DNA of 64,000 nucleotides from Dysgonomonas sp. 520 (GTDB lineage: Bacteria; Bacteroidota; Bacteroidia; Bacteroidales; Dysgonomonadaceae). The notes under the pieces were generated by a model. It worked only from the letters and a program-made list of their open reading frames with translations, was not told the origin of the DNA and did not search any database. Made by a program: the position numbers and the translations under genes. Where the stretch lies: positions 74,492 through 138,491 of the forward strand of contig NZ_QVMP01000007.1 in NCBI RefSeq assembly GCF_010501095.1, given 5' to 3'. Below are positions 28,675-37,000 of the stretch, in pieces (position 1 is the first letter of the stretch; each line of letters starts with the position of its first letter).

Positions 28675-28854
28675 ATGTCTAAAATTTATAACATTCAGAA
28701 TCAAGAAAAAGCGGCAAACGATTGCTCTTTCGACATCAGCAAGATTGAGAACAAGGAAGTACACGAAAAAGGTACATACCAAGAGATTCTTAAAATCTTC
28801 AAAGAAGCTTTTGATTTGATTGATATAACAAAAATCATCAAAGGCTTGAAATAA
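28675..28854 (+). CDS. Small hypothetical protein, 59 aa
   Basis: Reads ATG TCT AAA ATT TAT to TAA, giving MSKIYNIQNQEKAANDCSFD and a C-terminus ITKIIKGLK. It is soluble, rich in Lys/Glu/Ile, with one Cys at position 17. It is bounded by a full-consensus promoter (28546-28576) and a hairpin with T-run (28959-28990), which makes it a dedicated small transcript. I do not recognise the family. The alternative is that the transcript is a small RNA and the reading frame incidental. Confidence 0.6.
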   Translation: MSKIYNIQNQEKAANDCSFDISKIENKEVHEKGTYQEILKIFKEAFDLIDITKIIKGLK

Positions 28855-28958
28855 ATTTACACTCTTCTTATTGGTACTAGGTTGAGAAGTAATTCCTTTG
28901 CTCATTATGAATAATAAATGAGTTCGGGTGTTTACTGACAACAAAATGCAAAATTGAG

Positions 28959-28990
28959 GTTAATTCGTAAGAATTGGCTTTTTTTGTTTT
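28959..28990 (+). terminator. Terminator of the small gene
   Basis: Stem GTTAATTC / GAATTGGC counted from 28959 (eight pairs including two G-U) with a GTAA loop, followed by seven or more T residues. It lies 104 bp after the small gene's stop. Confidence 0.65.
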
Positions 28991-29051
28991 GTAAGGTTCG
29001 CTATTTACAAACAAATTTCTCTAAAAATATTTTCTTACAATAGATATTGCT

Positions 29052-29059
29052 TACTTTTG
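29052..29059 (+). promoter_or_regulatory. -7 box for the TonB receptor gene
   Basis: TACTTTTG, 30 bp before the ATG. No cobalamin riboswitch-like leader fits in this short UTR. Confidence 0.5.
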
Positions 29060-29089
29060 CCCCGAATTAATTTTAAAATTTTTTAAACA

Positions 29090-31111
29090 ATGAAAAAAAA
29101 TCAATTTGGGAAGCACTCTGTTTTCCGTTTCAAACGGTTTGAACACAGGGCTTACAGTGCATTTAACAGCATGCACAGAGTAGTAAACATTGGTGTTGTA
29201 GTCGGTTGTATGCTGACATTCGCAAACACAACAGAATCGTTAGCTCAATCAGTATCTAACGATGAAACACCATCACGCATCACAGGCGAAAGTTTGGAAG
29301 AAGTTGTTGTCACAGCATCTCGGATCGAATTGTCTATGGATCAGGTTGCAAAACTGGTGACAGTCATCACTCGTGACGAAATTCAGCAGGCACCCGTCCA
29401 GAGCATTCAAGACCTCCTTAATTATGCAGCCGGGGTAGATGTGCTGCAACGTGGCGGACACGGAGTTCAAGCCGACATTTCGATCCGGGGCGGATCATTC
29501 GATCAAACAGCAATTCTTCTCAACGGAGTAAACCTCTCCAACCCTCAAACGGGACACTACAGTTTCGACATTCCCATCAACCTTAATGACATTGAACGCA
29601 TAGAGATCATACACGGACCTTCGTCTCTCGTATATGGAGCCAGTGCCTTTTCGGGTGGGATAAACATTATCACGAAAAAGAATCCCGATCATAAAGTATA
29701 CGGAAAACTTCAGGCCGGAATGCACGGCCTATTTGGAGTAGAAGCCGGTGGTTCATTACAAACAAACTCTTCCAGTAATCAGCTATCTGTCGGGTATAAT
29801 CGCTCTGACGGTTACATAAACAACAGCGATTACGATATTTTTAACGCATTGTGGCAAACCCGTCTCAATGTTGATCGGTCGAAAATAGATATACAACTGG
29901 GATATAACGACAAGCAATATGGAGCCAACACTTTCTATTCGGCAGCATATCCTAATCAATACGATGAAACGAACACTATTATGGCTTCCATAAAAGGTGA
30001 GACAGGTGATAAATTGAAATTTATCCCTCTAGTTTATTGGAACAGGCATAATGATAAATTTCAGCTTACGAAGAATAGCGGTTCGGCAAATCATCACAGG
30101 ACTGATGTTTATGGGTCGAACCTGAACCTTCAATACTCTTCTTCTCTGGGAATTACCAGTCTAGGAGCTGAATTTCGCAACGAAGGCATAATCAGCAGCG
30201 TATTGGGTAAGCCGATGAACGAGCCTGACGGTAAATATACCCATTCCGACAACCGTACCAATATTAGTTATGCTTTGGAGCACTCGCTAATATTGAACAA
30301 ATTTACTCTAACTGCGGGAATATTAGCCAATTATAACACTTCTCTGAAAGGTAGTTATAAATTTTATCCGTCAATTAATGCGGGTTATCGCATAATCGAC
30401 AATCTTAAAGTTTATGGTTCGTGGAGTAAAGCCACCCGTATGCCAACTTTTACCGATTTGTATTACAATACAAAAACACACTCTGGAAATGCCAATCTGA
30501 AACCTGAGTATTCTGAATCTTACGAACTGGGATTTAAATATTCCAACTCGTTTCTTTCGGCATATATAACCGGATACCTGATGAATGGAGATAATTTGAT
30601 TGACTGGGTAAAAGAAAATCCGGACGACAAATGGCAATCCATAAATCTGGCTTCAATAGACAAAAAAGGATTGGAGATTGGTGCAAAAATATATCCGCAT
30701 ACTTTTATTCAATTCTTAAATCCGTCAACATCTTTGCAATTAAGTTATGCTAGATTAAATCAGGATGGTAAAAATAATTCGGGAGAAGTGAACTCAAATT
30801 ATGTACTGAACTATCTTCGGGATAAATTTACGGCACAACTGAATCTCCCTCTGTATAAAGACAAAATAACAACTTCCTTTAACTTCAGATGGCAAAAACG
30901 CATGGGTAATTATATAAATTATGAAACAAAGGAGTCTGTCCCCTACCCTGCTTTTTCAACTTTAGATTTTGGCATAAAATATAAAGTAACTAAAGGGTTT
31001 ATAGTTAATTTAGCTATTAATAATCTGTACGATACACATTATTTTGATCTGGGAAATATACCTCAATCCGGATTTTGGTTGATGGGAGGAATAAGTTACA
31101 CGCTTAAATAG
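29090..31111 (+). CDS. TonB-dependent outer membrane receptor, BtuB-like
   Basis: 673 aa. An extended, basic N-terminus (KHSVFRFKRFEHRAYSAFNS) precedes the hydrophobic signal core and AQ cleavage site near residue 53. The TonB box-like segment EEVVVTASR is followed by the plug (IQDLLNYAAGVDVLQRGGHG, ISIRGGSFDQTAILLNGV) and a 22-strand type barrel ending in FWLMGGISYTLK. The plug resembles cobalamin (BtuB) receptors, but no B12 riboswitch or transporter gene is adjacent, so the ligand is open; a vitamin or siderophore is likely. Confidence 0.88.
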   Translation: MKKNQFGKHSVFRFKRFEHRAYSAFNSMHRVVNIGVVVGCMLTFANTTESLAQSVSNDETPSRITGESLEEVVVTASRIELSMDQVAKLVTVITRDEIQQAPVQSIQDLLNYAAGVDVLQRGGHGVQADISIRGGSFDQTAILLNGVNLSNPQTGHYSFDIPINLNDIERIEIIHGPSSLVYGASAFSGGINIITKKNPDHKVYGKLQAGMHGLFGVEAGGSLQTNSSSNQLSVGYNRSDGYINNSDYDIFNALWQTRLNVDRSKIDIQLGYNDKQYGANTFYSAAYPNQYDETNTIMASIKGETGDKLKFIPLVYWNRHNDKFQLTKNSGSANHHRTDVYGSNLNLQYSSSLGITSLGAEFRNEGIISSVLGKPMNEPDGKYTHSDNRTNISYALEHSLILNKFTLTAGILANYNTSLKGSYKFYPSINAGYRIIDNLKVYGSWSKATRMPTFTDLYYNTKTHSGNANLKPEYSESYELGFKYSNSFLSAYITGYLMNGDNLIDWVKENPDDKWQSINLASIDKKGLEIGAKIYPHTFIQFLNPSTSLQLSYARLNQDGKNNSGEVNSNYVLNYLRDKFTAQLNLPLYKDKITTSFNFRWQKRMGNYINYETKESVPYPAFSTLDFGIKYKVTKGFIVNLAINNLYDTHYFDLGNIPQSGFWLMGGISYTLK

Positions 31112-31119
31112 AATCAGAT

Positions 31120-31153
31120 AAGTATTGGGTAATCAAGTAATTACCCAATACTT
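31120..31153. terminator. Hairpin after the TonB receptor gene
   Basis: A perfect 14-bp stem AAGTATTGGGTAAT / ATTACCCAATACTT with a 6-nt loop, 8 bp past the stop. Confidence 0.8.
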
Positions 31154-31218
31154 AAATATACATATAAATATTTTTTATATTTCAATAAATAAAATATGTG
31201 TTTTTTAGCATATTTTTA

Positions 31219-31250
31219 TTTGGAAGATATAATTTTTCGCCTTACCTTTG
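31219..31250 (+). promoter_or_regulatory. Promoter of a candidate small RNA
   Basis: TTTG (31219-31222), 20 bp, TACCTTTG (31243-31250). No convincing + strand gene follows until feoB, 1.4 kb away and beyond an opposing gene. Confidence 0.7.
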
Positions 31251-31256
31251 TGGTAT

Positions 31257-31373
31257 CAATGATGAAGTAAGGTATTAGTCATTAGGTAAGAAGATTGAAA
31301 AAAAGGTTATTTAGGTTTAGTTTTAGATTGTTTTTAGTGTGTTCAAAAGGTTGCCCTTTTGGGCATTTTTTTT
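31257..31373 (+). ncRNA. Candidate small RNA, about 115 nt
   Basis: Defined by the promoter at 31219-31250 and the terminator TGCCC-TTTT-GGGCA plus eight T (31352-31373). The body is T/A-rich with repeated TTTAG. A frame starting at a TTG (31295) runs through the terminator hairpin and looks spurious; ATGATGAAGTAA near the 5' end would encode only Met-Met-Lys. The family is unknown, and a short leader peptide/attenuation relic is an alternative. Confidence 0.4.
31352..31373 (+). terminator. Terminator of the candidate small RNA
   Basis: TGCCC / GGGCA stem with TTTT loop followed by eight T residues. Confidence 0.75.
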
Positions 31374-31523
31374 ATATACATGCCAAAATGGTTGGTAAAA
31401 CGGGGATCAATGAAATGGAGATAATGGACAGATATTCATATAATCAAATGGTTGGTCTGTATGGCCCCCTGCACTCAGTTGTACGCCATCCCGTTTTATG
31501 TTAAGTAAATTTTTTTCGTCGAA

Positions 31524-31587
31524 TGTCCCAAAAGTAAAATTATGCTATTTCGACTTTCAAAAGGGATTGAAAAATACTTTTGGGACA
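31524..31587. terminator. Long-loop hairpin before the unknown 249-aa gene's 3' end
   Basis: 12-bp perfect arms TGTCCCAAAAGT (31524-31535) and ACTTTTGGGACA (31576-31587) around a 40-nt loop, 10 bp from the stop of the leftward gene. It probably acts as a terminator for that gene. The stretch 31374-31523 holds no gene; AAAACGGG (31397) and CCCGTTTT (31490) are complementary. Confidence 0.5.
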
Positions 31588-31597
31588 TTTAGTTCTT

Positions 31598-32347
31598 TTA
31601 TTCTTGTTCGCTGGGCTGCTCTTCTTTTCTCAGCAATTTGGAAATTTCATCATCATTGAGCTGTTTTAGGTTAGTAACTAGAAATTTTTCGTCAACAAAA
31701 TCGCCTAGTTCGTTACACTCTTTTATAGCGTTTTCAATGCTCAAGTTGACCTGATGATTCAGATCACACAGAAGCAATAACCTTATATAGTCGGGTTTTA
31801 TTTCCAGACTTTCAATCTCAATCTTATCCCTGTCGAATGCAAATTGTAGTTCCCGAATCAAAATTTCTTTCTGAAAAACAGTGAACTCGTTTCTGCTGGC
31901 AGAGGCTATAACAGCAAAAAAACGTAACTTATTGTCTTTTCCGCCCAATCCGGTGGACACATAAAATTGTTTCTCTCCAGACAGTTCCGTATCCAATAAA
32001 ATACGGCTTTCTATCAGTGCCATTGCAGACCAGTTTTGCAATTCCTTCTCCAGCGGATTCCTGTGATAGGCTTCTATTGCCCTATAAGCAGCCACATCTG
32101 TCAGGCTAGCCAAAACAGTCAGGTAATACCTTTTGTCTTCTACATTTACTTCGGGCGTAAAAAGCCTTGCAATCAGATAGTTTCTGTCAAATTTATCCTT
32201 ATCATTATTATTTTGAATGTATTTCGAAAATTTAAAATATCTCACTTGTTCTTCAACAGGAACAATTTCATTCAATATATGTAGATTAGGTTTCATTTCA
32301 CCCGACGAATCTCTAAGTTTGCTAAGCATGTCATCAAAATTTTCCAT
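31598..32347 (-). CDS. Conserved-type hypothetical protein, 249 aa
   Basis: Soluble, no signal peptide and no membrane segments. The N-terminus MENFDDMLSKLRDSSGEMKP leads into a helical, HEAT-like stretch (YLIARLF...YLTVLASLTDVAAYRAIEAY) and a mixed C-terminal half with a charged tail (LLRKEEQPSEQE). I do not recognise a family. It stands alone between the small RNA candidate and feoAB, on the opposite strand. Confidence 0.7.
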   Translation of the reverse strand: MENFDDMLSKLRDSSGEMKPNLHILNEIVPVEEQVRYFKFSKYIQNNNDKDKFDRNYLIARLFTPEVNVEDKRYYLTVLASLTDVAAYRAIEAYHRNPLEKELQNWSAMALIESRILLDTELSGEKQFYVSTGLGGKDNKLRFFAVIASASRNEFTVFQKEILIRELQFAFDRDKIEIESLEIKPDYIRLLLLCDLNHQVNLSIENAIKECNELGDFVDEKFLVTNLKQLNDDEISKLLRKEEQPSEQE

Positions 32348-32601
32348 ATCATTTTCTTTTTTGGTGAATACTTAGAAAGTGTGTCGAATTTGGAACACGG
32401 AGTACACTGAAACAACTTTTAGAAGAATCAACTTTTTACTTAAAAACCGAATTATTATAAATATGTGCGAATTACTGTTTTAATAAAAAAACTGTCTTAT
32501 CAGTGCCTTCTGCGTTCTTTAATTTTTGAGACACTCTCCTTTATTATTATAACAAACCAATGGCAAAAACTATTCCAATGTTAACAAATAATTAGATATG
32601 C

Positions 32602-32656
32602 TTATTTAAAATAATTATAAATAATGCACTTTTTTCGTCAAAAATGAGCATCTTTG
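32602..32656 (+). promoter_or_regulatory. Possible Fur-like site and promoter upstream of feoAB
   Basis: An AT-rich inverted repeat TTATTT-N11-AAATAA (32602-32624) lies just before a weak -7 box CATCTTTG (32649-32656). Its form recalls ferric uptake regulator boxes. The remainder of the 349-bp gap (32348-32601) shows no gene. Confidence 0.3.
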
Positions 32657-32696
32657 TATGCCAAAAGCAAACCGATATAATATAACAACATATTAG

Positions 32697-35180
32697 ATGA
32701 ATCTTTCAGATTTAAAAACCGGCGAAATTGGGATTATAACGAAGGTAAACGGAAGCGGTGCTTTTCGAAAAAGGATTCTCGAAATGGGATTCATAAAAGG
32801 AAAAGCGGTTAAAGTTATCCTCAATGCCCCGCTCAAAGACCCTATCAAATATAAAATAATGGATTACGAGGTTTCGCTCCGCCGTAGCGAGTCTCAACTC
32901 ATAGAAGTTACATATCCCGACTATAATAAAAAAAATACGCCCCTTGCTGAAGCATACGATTTCGATAATATTGACGATTCGGACAATCAAGATCTCGAAA
33001 AAACCGTAAAAGACGGCAAAACTATAACCGTGGCTTTGGTAGGAAACCCCAATGCGGGAAAAACCACCCTGTTCAACCTTGCCTCGGGAGGTCACGAACG
33101 GGTAGGAAATTACGGAGGTGTTACGGTCGATTCGAAAGAAGGCAAACTGAAACACGCCGGATACAAGTTTAACATAATTGACCTGCCCGGAACTTACTCT
33201 ATTTCGGCTTATACGCCTGAAGAACTGTACGTTCGTAAATACCTGATAGAAGACAAGCCGGACATTGTGATAAATGTTGTCGCTGCATCCAATCTGGAGC
33301 GGAATTTATACCTGACAACAGAGTTGATAGACCTGGGTGTTCCTGTTGTTATCGCCTTGAATATGTACGACGAACTTGTGTCTTCGGGTAGTGAATTCGA
33401 CCACGACAAGTTGGCTAAACTGATAGGCATACCTATTATTCCAACGGTAGGCCGGTCTGGAAAAGGGTTGCCCGAACTTTTCGACACCATCATCCGTATA
33501 TATGAAAATAAGGAGCCATACGTAAAAAAAATAAAGATATATTACGGTAATGCAATGGAAAACGCCATTAGCAAGCTGAATATATTGATAGAAAAGAACA
33601 GAACTGGAGAAACTGACTATCCTCCTCGCTATTTGTCAATCAAATTGCTTGAAAAAGACAAGGTTATAACGGAGTACATCAAGCAAAACTTTAGTAACCC
33701 GAACGAAATACTGGCACTTTGCACTAAAGAAATAAAAATTCTGGAAGCCTCCTTGCAGGAAGACACCGAATCTGCCGTAACCAATGCCCGATATGGTTTC
33801 ATCACGGGAGCATTGAAAGAAACATACAAGGAAAAGCAACACGAGTCCGATTCAACACGGATTATCGACGCCATCGTGACCAACAAATATCTGGGATTCC
33901 CTTTGTTTTTCTTGTTTATGTGGATAATGTTCGAATGTACCTTCCGTCTGGGGCAATACCCTATGGATTGGATTGAAACCGGTGTAGGCGCGTTAAGTGA
34001 TTTCATTCGCAACTCCATGCCCGAGGGCATGCTCAAAGACTTGCTGGTAGACGGCATCATCGGAGGAGTTGGCGGTGTTATTGTATTTTTGCCCAACATT
34101 GTCATACTTTATGCCTTTATCTCATTTATGGAAGATTCGGGTTATATGGCACGAGCCGCCTTCATTATGGATAAGGTTATGCACAGGATGGGATTGCACG
34201 GAAAATCGTTCATTCCTCTGGTTATGGGATTCGGGTGCAACGTCCCTGCAATCATGTCGACCCGCACGATAGAAAGCCGTAACAACAGGATGATTACTAT
34301 GCTCATCACGCCTTTTATGTCGTGTAGCGCACGTCTACCCGTTTACCTGTTGTTCACCGCAATATTTTTTAAGGAACATGCCGGCTTGGTCTTGTTTGGC
34401 TTATATGTTACAGGAATCGTACTTGCCGTTATCTCTGCACGCTTGCTCAAGCGGTTCTTTTTCAGTCGGGACGACACTCCGTTCGTGATGGAGCTTCCGC
34501 CTTATCGTATGCCAACCGCAAAATCGGTAGGGGTTCACATGTGGGATAAATCCCGCCAATACCTCAGAAAAATGGGGGGCGTTATTCTTATTGCTTCCAT
34601 TATCATTTGGTTTTTGGGATATTTCCCCAACGATCGGAAATTTGATGACAAAATAGAAGAACAAATCTCTCTTATCGAGAAAAAATTTGATAATAAGGAA
34701 ATAACCAAAGAAGAAAAAGAGGCACAAATAACCAATCTGGAAAGACAGAGAAATCTTGAACACGCCGAAAATTCTTATATCGGTCAAATAGGTAAATTCA
34801 TTGAGCCTGCCGTAAAACCATTAGGTTTCGACTGGAAAATCGGTGTCAGCCTGGCATCGGGCATGGCAGCAAAAGAGGTAGTTGTAAGCACATTAGGAGT
34901 ATTATACACCGGACAACAAGATCAGGACGAAGAATCGGATTCGCTGCGAGACAGGCTGGCAAACGCAACAAATCCCGACGGAAGTCCCACGTTCACACCA
35001 TTGGTAGTGATTAGCCTGTTGTTGTTCGTACTGATCTACTTTCCTTGCATAGCCGTCATAGCAGCCATAAAAGGAGAATCGGGTTCGTGGAAGTGGGGGT
35101 TATTCACGATAGTGTATACAACGAGTCTGGCTTGGATATTGTCATTCCTTGTCTATCAGATCGGTAGCTTATTTATATAA
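32697..35180 (+). CDS. feoB: Fused FeoA-FeoB ferrous iron transporter
   Basis: 827 aa. Residues about 1-75 form an SH3-like FeoA domain (MNLSDLKTGEIGIITKVNGS). The FeoB G domain follows, with G1 GNPNAGKT, G3 DLPGTYS and G4 NMYDE. After the helical spacer come two gate-containing membrane cores with about 10 helices; GFGCNVPAIMSTRTIE and FMSCSARLPVY are the conserved pore motifs, each with Cys. It imports Fe2+ across the inner membrane. The FeoA fusion is usual in Bacteroidales. A long charged insert (FDDKIEEQISLIEKKF) interrupts the membrane domain. Confidence 0.95.
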   Translation: MNLSDLKTGEIGIITKVNGSGAFRKRILEMGFIKGKAVKVILNAPLKDPIKYKIMDYEVSLRRSESQLIEVTYPDYNKKNTPLAEAYDFDNIDDSDNQDLEKTVKDGKTITVALVGNPNAGKTTLFNLASGGHERVGNYGGVTVDSKEGKLKHAGYKFNIIDLPGTYSISAYTPEELYVRKYLIEDKPDIVINVVAASNLERNLYLTTELIDLGVPVVIALNMYDELVSSGSEFDHDKLAKLIGIPIIPTVGRSGKGLPELFDTIIRIYENKEPYVKKIKIYYGNAMENAISKLNILIEKNRTGETDYPPRYLSIKLLEKDKVITEYIKQNFSNPNEILALCTKEIKILEASLQEDTESAVTNARYGFITGALKETYKEKQHESDSTRIIDAIVTNKYLGFPLFFLFMWIMFECTFRLGQYPMDWIETGVGALSDFIRNSMPEGMLKDLLVDGIIGGVGGVIVFLPNIVILYAFISFMEDSGYMARAAFIMDKVMHRMGLHGKSFIPLVMGFGCNVPAIMSTRTIESRNNRMITMLITPFMSCSARLPVYLLFTAIFFKEHAGLVLFGLYVTGIVLAVISARLLKRFFFSRDDTPFVMELPPYRMPTAKSVGVHMWDKSRQYLRKMGGVILIASIIIWFLGYFPNDRKFDDKIEEQISLIEKKFDNKEITKEEKEAQITNLERQRNLEHAENSYIGQIGKFIEPAVKPLGFDWKIGVSLASGMAAKEVVVSTLGVLYTGQQDQDEESDSLRDRLANATNPDGSPTFTPLVVISLLLFVLIYFPCIAVIAAIKGESGSWKWGLFTIVYTTSLAWILSFLVYQIGSLFI

Positions 35181-35247
35181 ATATAATTGAACGAATTTCT
35201 TTATAAATTGTTACATATATATACAGACATAAAGAAAGGGTGGAAAT

Positions 35248-35400
35248 ATGATTCAAGAAATAATTGTAGCAATAATCGGATTTATAGTTTTGGGAATAAT
35301 CATTCGCAAGATGTATTTTTTCTTTTTTCGAAAAGAAGAAAGCGAAAATGTGTGCGGATGTACAGATTGCTACTATAACAGTGTAAAAAAAGTAAAATAA
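35248..35400 (+). CDS. FeoB-associated Cys-rich small membrane protein
   Basis: A 50-aa protein, ATG at 35248 to TAA at 35400, preceded by AAAGAAAGGGTGG. One N-terminal membrane helix (IIVAIIGFIVLGIIIR) is followed by a basic stretch and the cysteine motif CGCTDCYY. It matches in size, layout and position the small proteins found immediately downstream of feoB in many anaerobes, which may help handle Fe2+. It starts 67 bp after the feoB stop and is probably cotranscribed. Confidence 0.8.
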   Translation: MIQEIIVAIIGFIVLGIIIRKMYFFFFRKEESENVCGCTDCYYNSVKKVK

Positions 35401-35411
35401 TTGCTTCGTTA

Positions 35412-35443
35412 TTTGCATTTTTCGAATCTTAAGAGTATATTTG
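35412..35443 (+). promoter_or_regulatory. Promoter of the candidate 6S-like RNA
   Basis: TTTG (35412-35415), 20 bp, TATATTTG (35436-35443). Predicted start about 35450. Confidence 0.75.
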
Positions 35444-35449
35444 AAATAC

Positions 35450-35700
35450 AAAAGATAACAAAACAAGTTCTTTAAAGATATTAGTCGTGCTGATCGATTG
35501 GGAAACTCATCAGATCTAACAAATTACCGAGACAAGCTCATCGATTCTAATGGCGGGTCACATCCTTCGGGAATGCTTTATGCGCAGTGAATTACAAAGG
35601 GGTCGAGGCACTCAAATCCTGTTTATAGGAGTTTCGGCTTATTCCATCAGTACGGCTATGTTATACAAAAAGCAGACTTTTTATGAAGTCTGCTTTTTTT
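35450..35700 (+). ncRNA. Candidate 6S-like regulatory RNA
   Basis: Bounded by a full-consensus promoter (35412-35443) and a strong terminator (35670-35700), with no convincing coding frame. A 12-bp closing stem pairs 35483-35494 (AGTCGTGCTGAT) with 35646-35657 (ATCAGTACGGCT), including two G-U pairs. Nested inside it, GAAACTC (35502-35508) pairs with GAGTTTC (35629-35635). Near the apex TCAC/GTGA closes a loop that contains CATCC-TTCG-GGAATG. The ~176-nt rod with an open middle is the 6S RNA (ssrS) architecture, which binds RNA polymerase. Sequence identity to known 6S RNAs could not be checked; another housekeeping or trans-acting RNA remains possible. Confidence 0.55.
35670..35700. terminator. 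Terminator of the candidate 6S-like RNA
   Basis: AAGCAGACTT / AAGTCTGCTT stem with a 6-nt loop followed by a run of seven or more T residues. Confidence 0.88.
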
Positions 35701-35783
35701 GTTTTTTGCTGCCATTCAACAGCCGATGTTCAAGGCTAAATTATTATCTGAAGATCTATAATTGAAGAATGTGAATCACCTAA

Positions 35784-36761
35784 TTACACATCAATATTTT
35801 TGAGACTTCCTATTATCTCTAGCTGTTTCCTGAAAAATTCTATCCGCTCTTTTTCACCACTATGCGTAATCAGATTTGATTGACGTTTCAGCGATTGAAT
35901 CCATACCTTTCTTCTTTGATATGTCTTTTCATCTAACGAAGCAATTCCATTCAACGTGAAGGCTTTTACCACTGTCAGATGATAGTTAGGCACATCTATA
36001 TAGCAATAACCTGTATCGAAACTAACGTTTGAGATGTATAAATTCACCTCGTTTCCGGTTTCTTTAAATCGGCCTGTTAAACTGAGGTTTTCTATCTCAC
36101 TCAGAATGTCCAGCAAATCTTGCCTGATCAATTGAACCTCGTCAAAAGTAACCAAACCAATGTTGTAATAATATTTGATTTCATGCACCAAATAAGAGAA
36201 TATTTGATAATCGAATATGAAGTCCGTCTTTTTCAGATACCGGGCTGCTATTTTATTCTCCAATTGTATCTTTTTCAATTTCGGACAAATAACAATCTCT
36301 TTATATGCCAACGGAACCGATGTATTGAACTGATATCGCCACTTGAAAAGGAAAAACCTTGAAATATTTTCGTGTGCAACATACAATGGTTGCGGCAATA
36401 TATTAGTGGCTTCACCTCCTTCTGTGTCCGGATTATCTTTCAACTGCAATATAAGGTAGTTAATTTCTTCCATCAAGGCATAGTCTGAGTCGGTCGGACT
36501 CATATATTCAATCATGTTAAACTGAAATGGCCTTTTCTTGGCAGAATCTATACGAACCAGATTGTCTATAGACACACCCAATTCTTTCGAAATAATTGCA
36601 ACTTCGACCAACGTAAAAGGGACTTCACCTCTCAATCGTCGATAAACAGCTTCTTTTCCTATATGCAACATGTCCATCAGGACATTTGCAATATCTATTT
36701 TCTGTGGTATTTTTTCTTCCAATACCTCCAATAGATTCTCATAAAGTTTTTCGTATCTCAT
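35784..36761 (-). CDS. Helix-turn-helix regulator of unknown family
   Basis: 325 aa. The N-terminal 70 residues look like an XRE/BetR-type HTH (DIANVLMDMLHIGKEAVYRRLRGEVPFTLVEVAIISKELGVS is the region, roughly 23-65). The long C-terminal part has no enzyme motif and is probably a ligand or protein interaction domain. It is monocistronic with flanking AT-rich DNA. A transcription regulator is inferred from the HTH; the target is unknown. Confidence 0.7.
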   Translation of the reverse strand: MRYEKLYENLLEVLEEKIPQKIDIANVLMDMLHIGKEAVYRRLRGEVPFTLVEVAIISKELGVSIDNLVRIDSAKKRPFQFNMIEYMSPTDSDYALMEEINYLILQLKDNPDTEGGEATNILPQPLYVAHENISRFFLFKWRYQFNTSVPLAYKEIVICPKLKKIQLENKIAARYLKKTDFIFDYQIFSYLVHEIKYYYNIGLVTFDEVQLIRQDLLDILSEIENLSLTGRFKETGNEVNLYISNVSFDTGYCYIDVPNYHLTVVKAFTLNGIASLDEKTYQRRKVWIQSLKRQSNLITHSGEKERIEFFRKQLEIIGSLKNIDV

Positions 36762-36876
36762 AACACACTAACAACACAATTATACAAAGAAGCAAAATTT
36801 CCTGTCTTCTACAAAGCAAAAAAGAAACTATAATTAACTATTGTCTCATTTTTAATTAAACTTAACTAAAAAACTT

Positions 36877-36972
36877 TCGGGCAGACCAGAGGCCTGCCTC
36901 TACAAATGCACCCGAAATAAGGATGAAAGGTTTGCTCCCTCTCTGTTGGAAAAGGTTAGGGAGAGGTGTAAT
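36877..36972. repeat. GC-rich extragenic fold-backs
   Basis: Within the 239-bp gap between the HTH gene and the metallopeptidase gene, a stretch with GGCAGACC...GGCCTGCC and CTCCCT...AGGGAG self-pairs and stands out by GC content. It resembles the intergenic palindromes at 45399-45451 and 52628-52698. Confidence 0.45.
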
Positions 36973-37000
36973 AGAAGCTCAGAATGGCAGAAAACAGGTT

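Noticed and set aside
28991..29089. Cobalamin riboswitch upstream of the BtuB-like gene
   Set aside because: The leader is only about 30 nt after the -7 box, too short for a B12 riboswitch.
31295..31504. 69-aa frame after the orphan promoter
   Set aside because: TTG start, reads through a terminator hairpin, and has no domain features.
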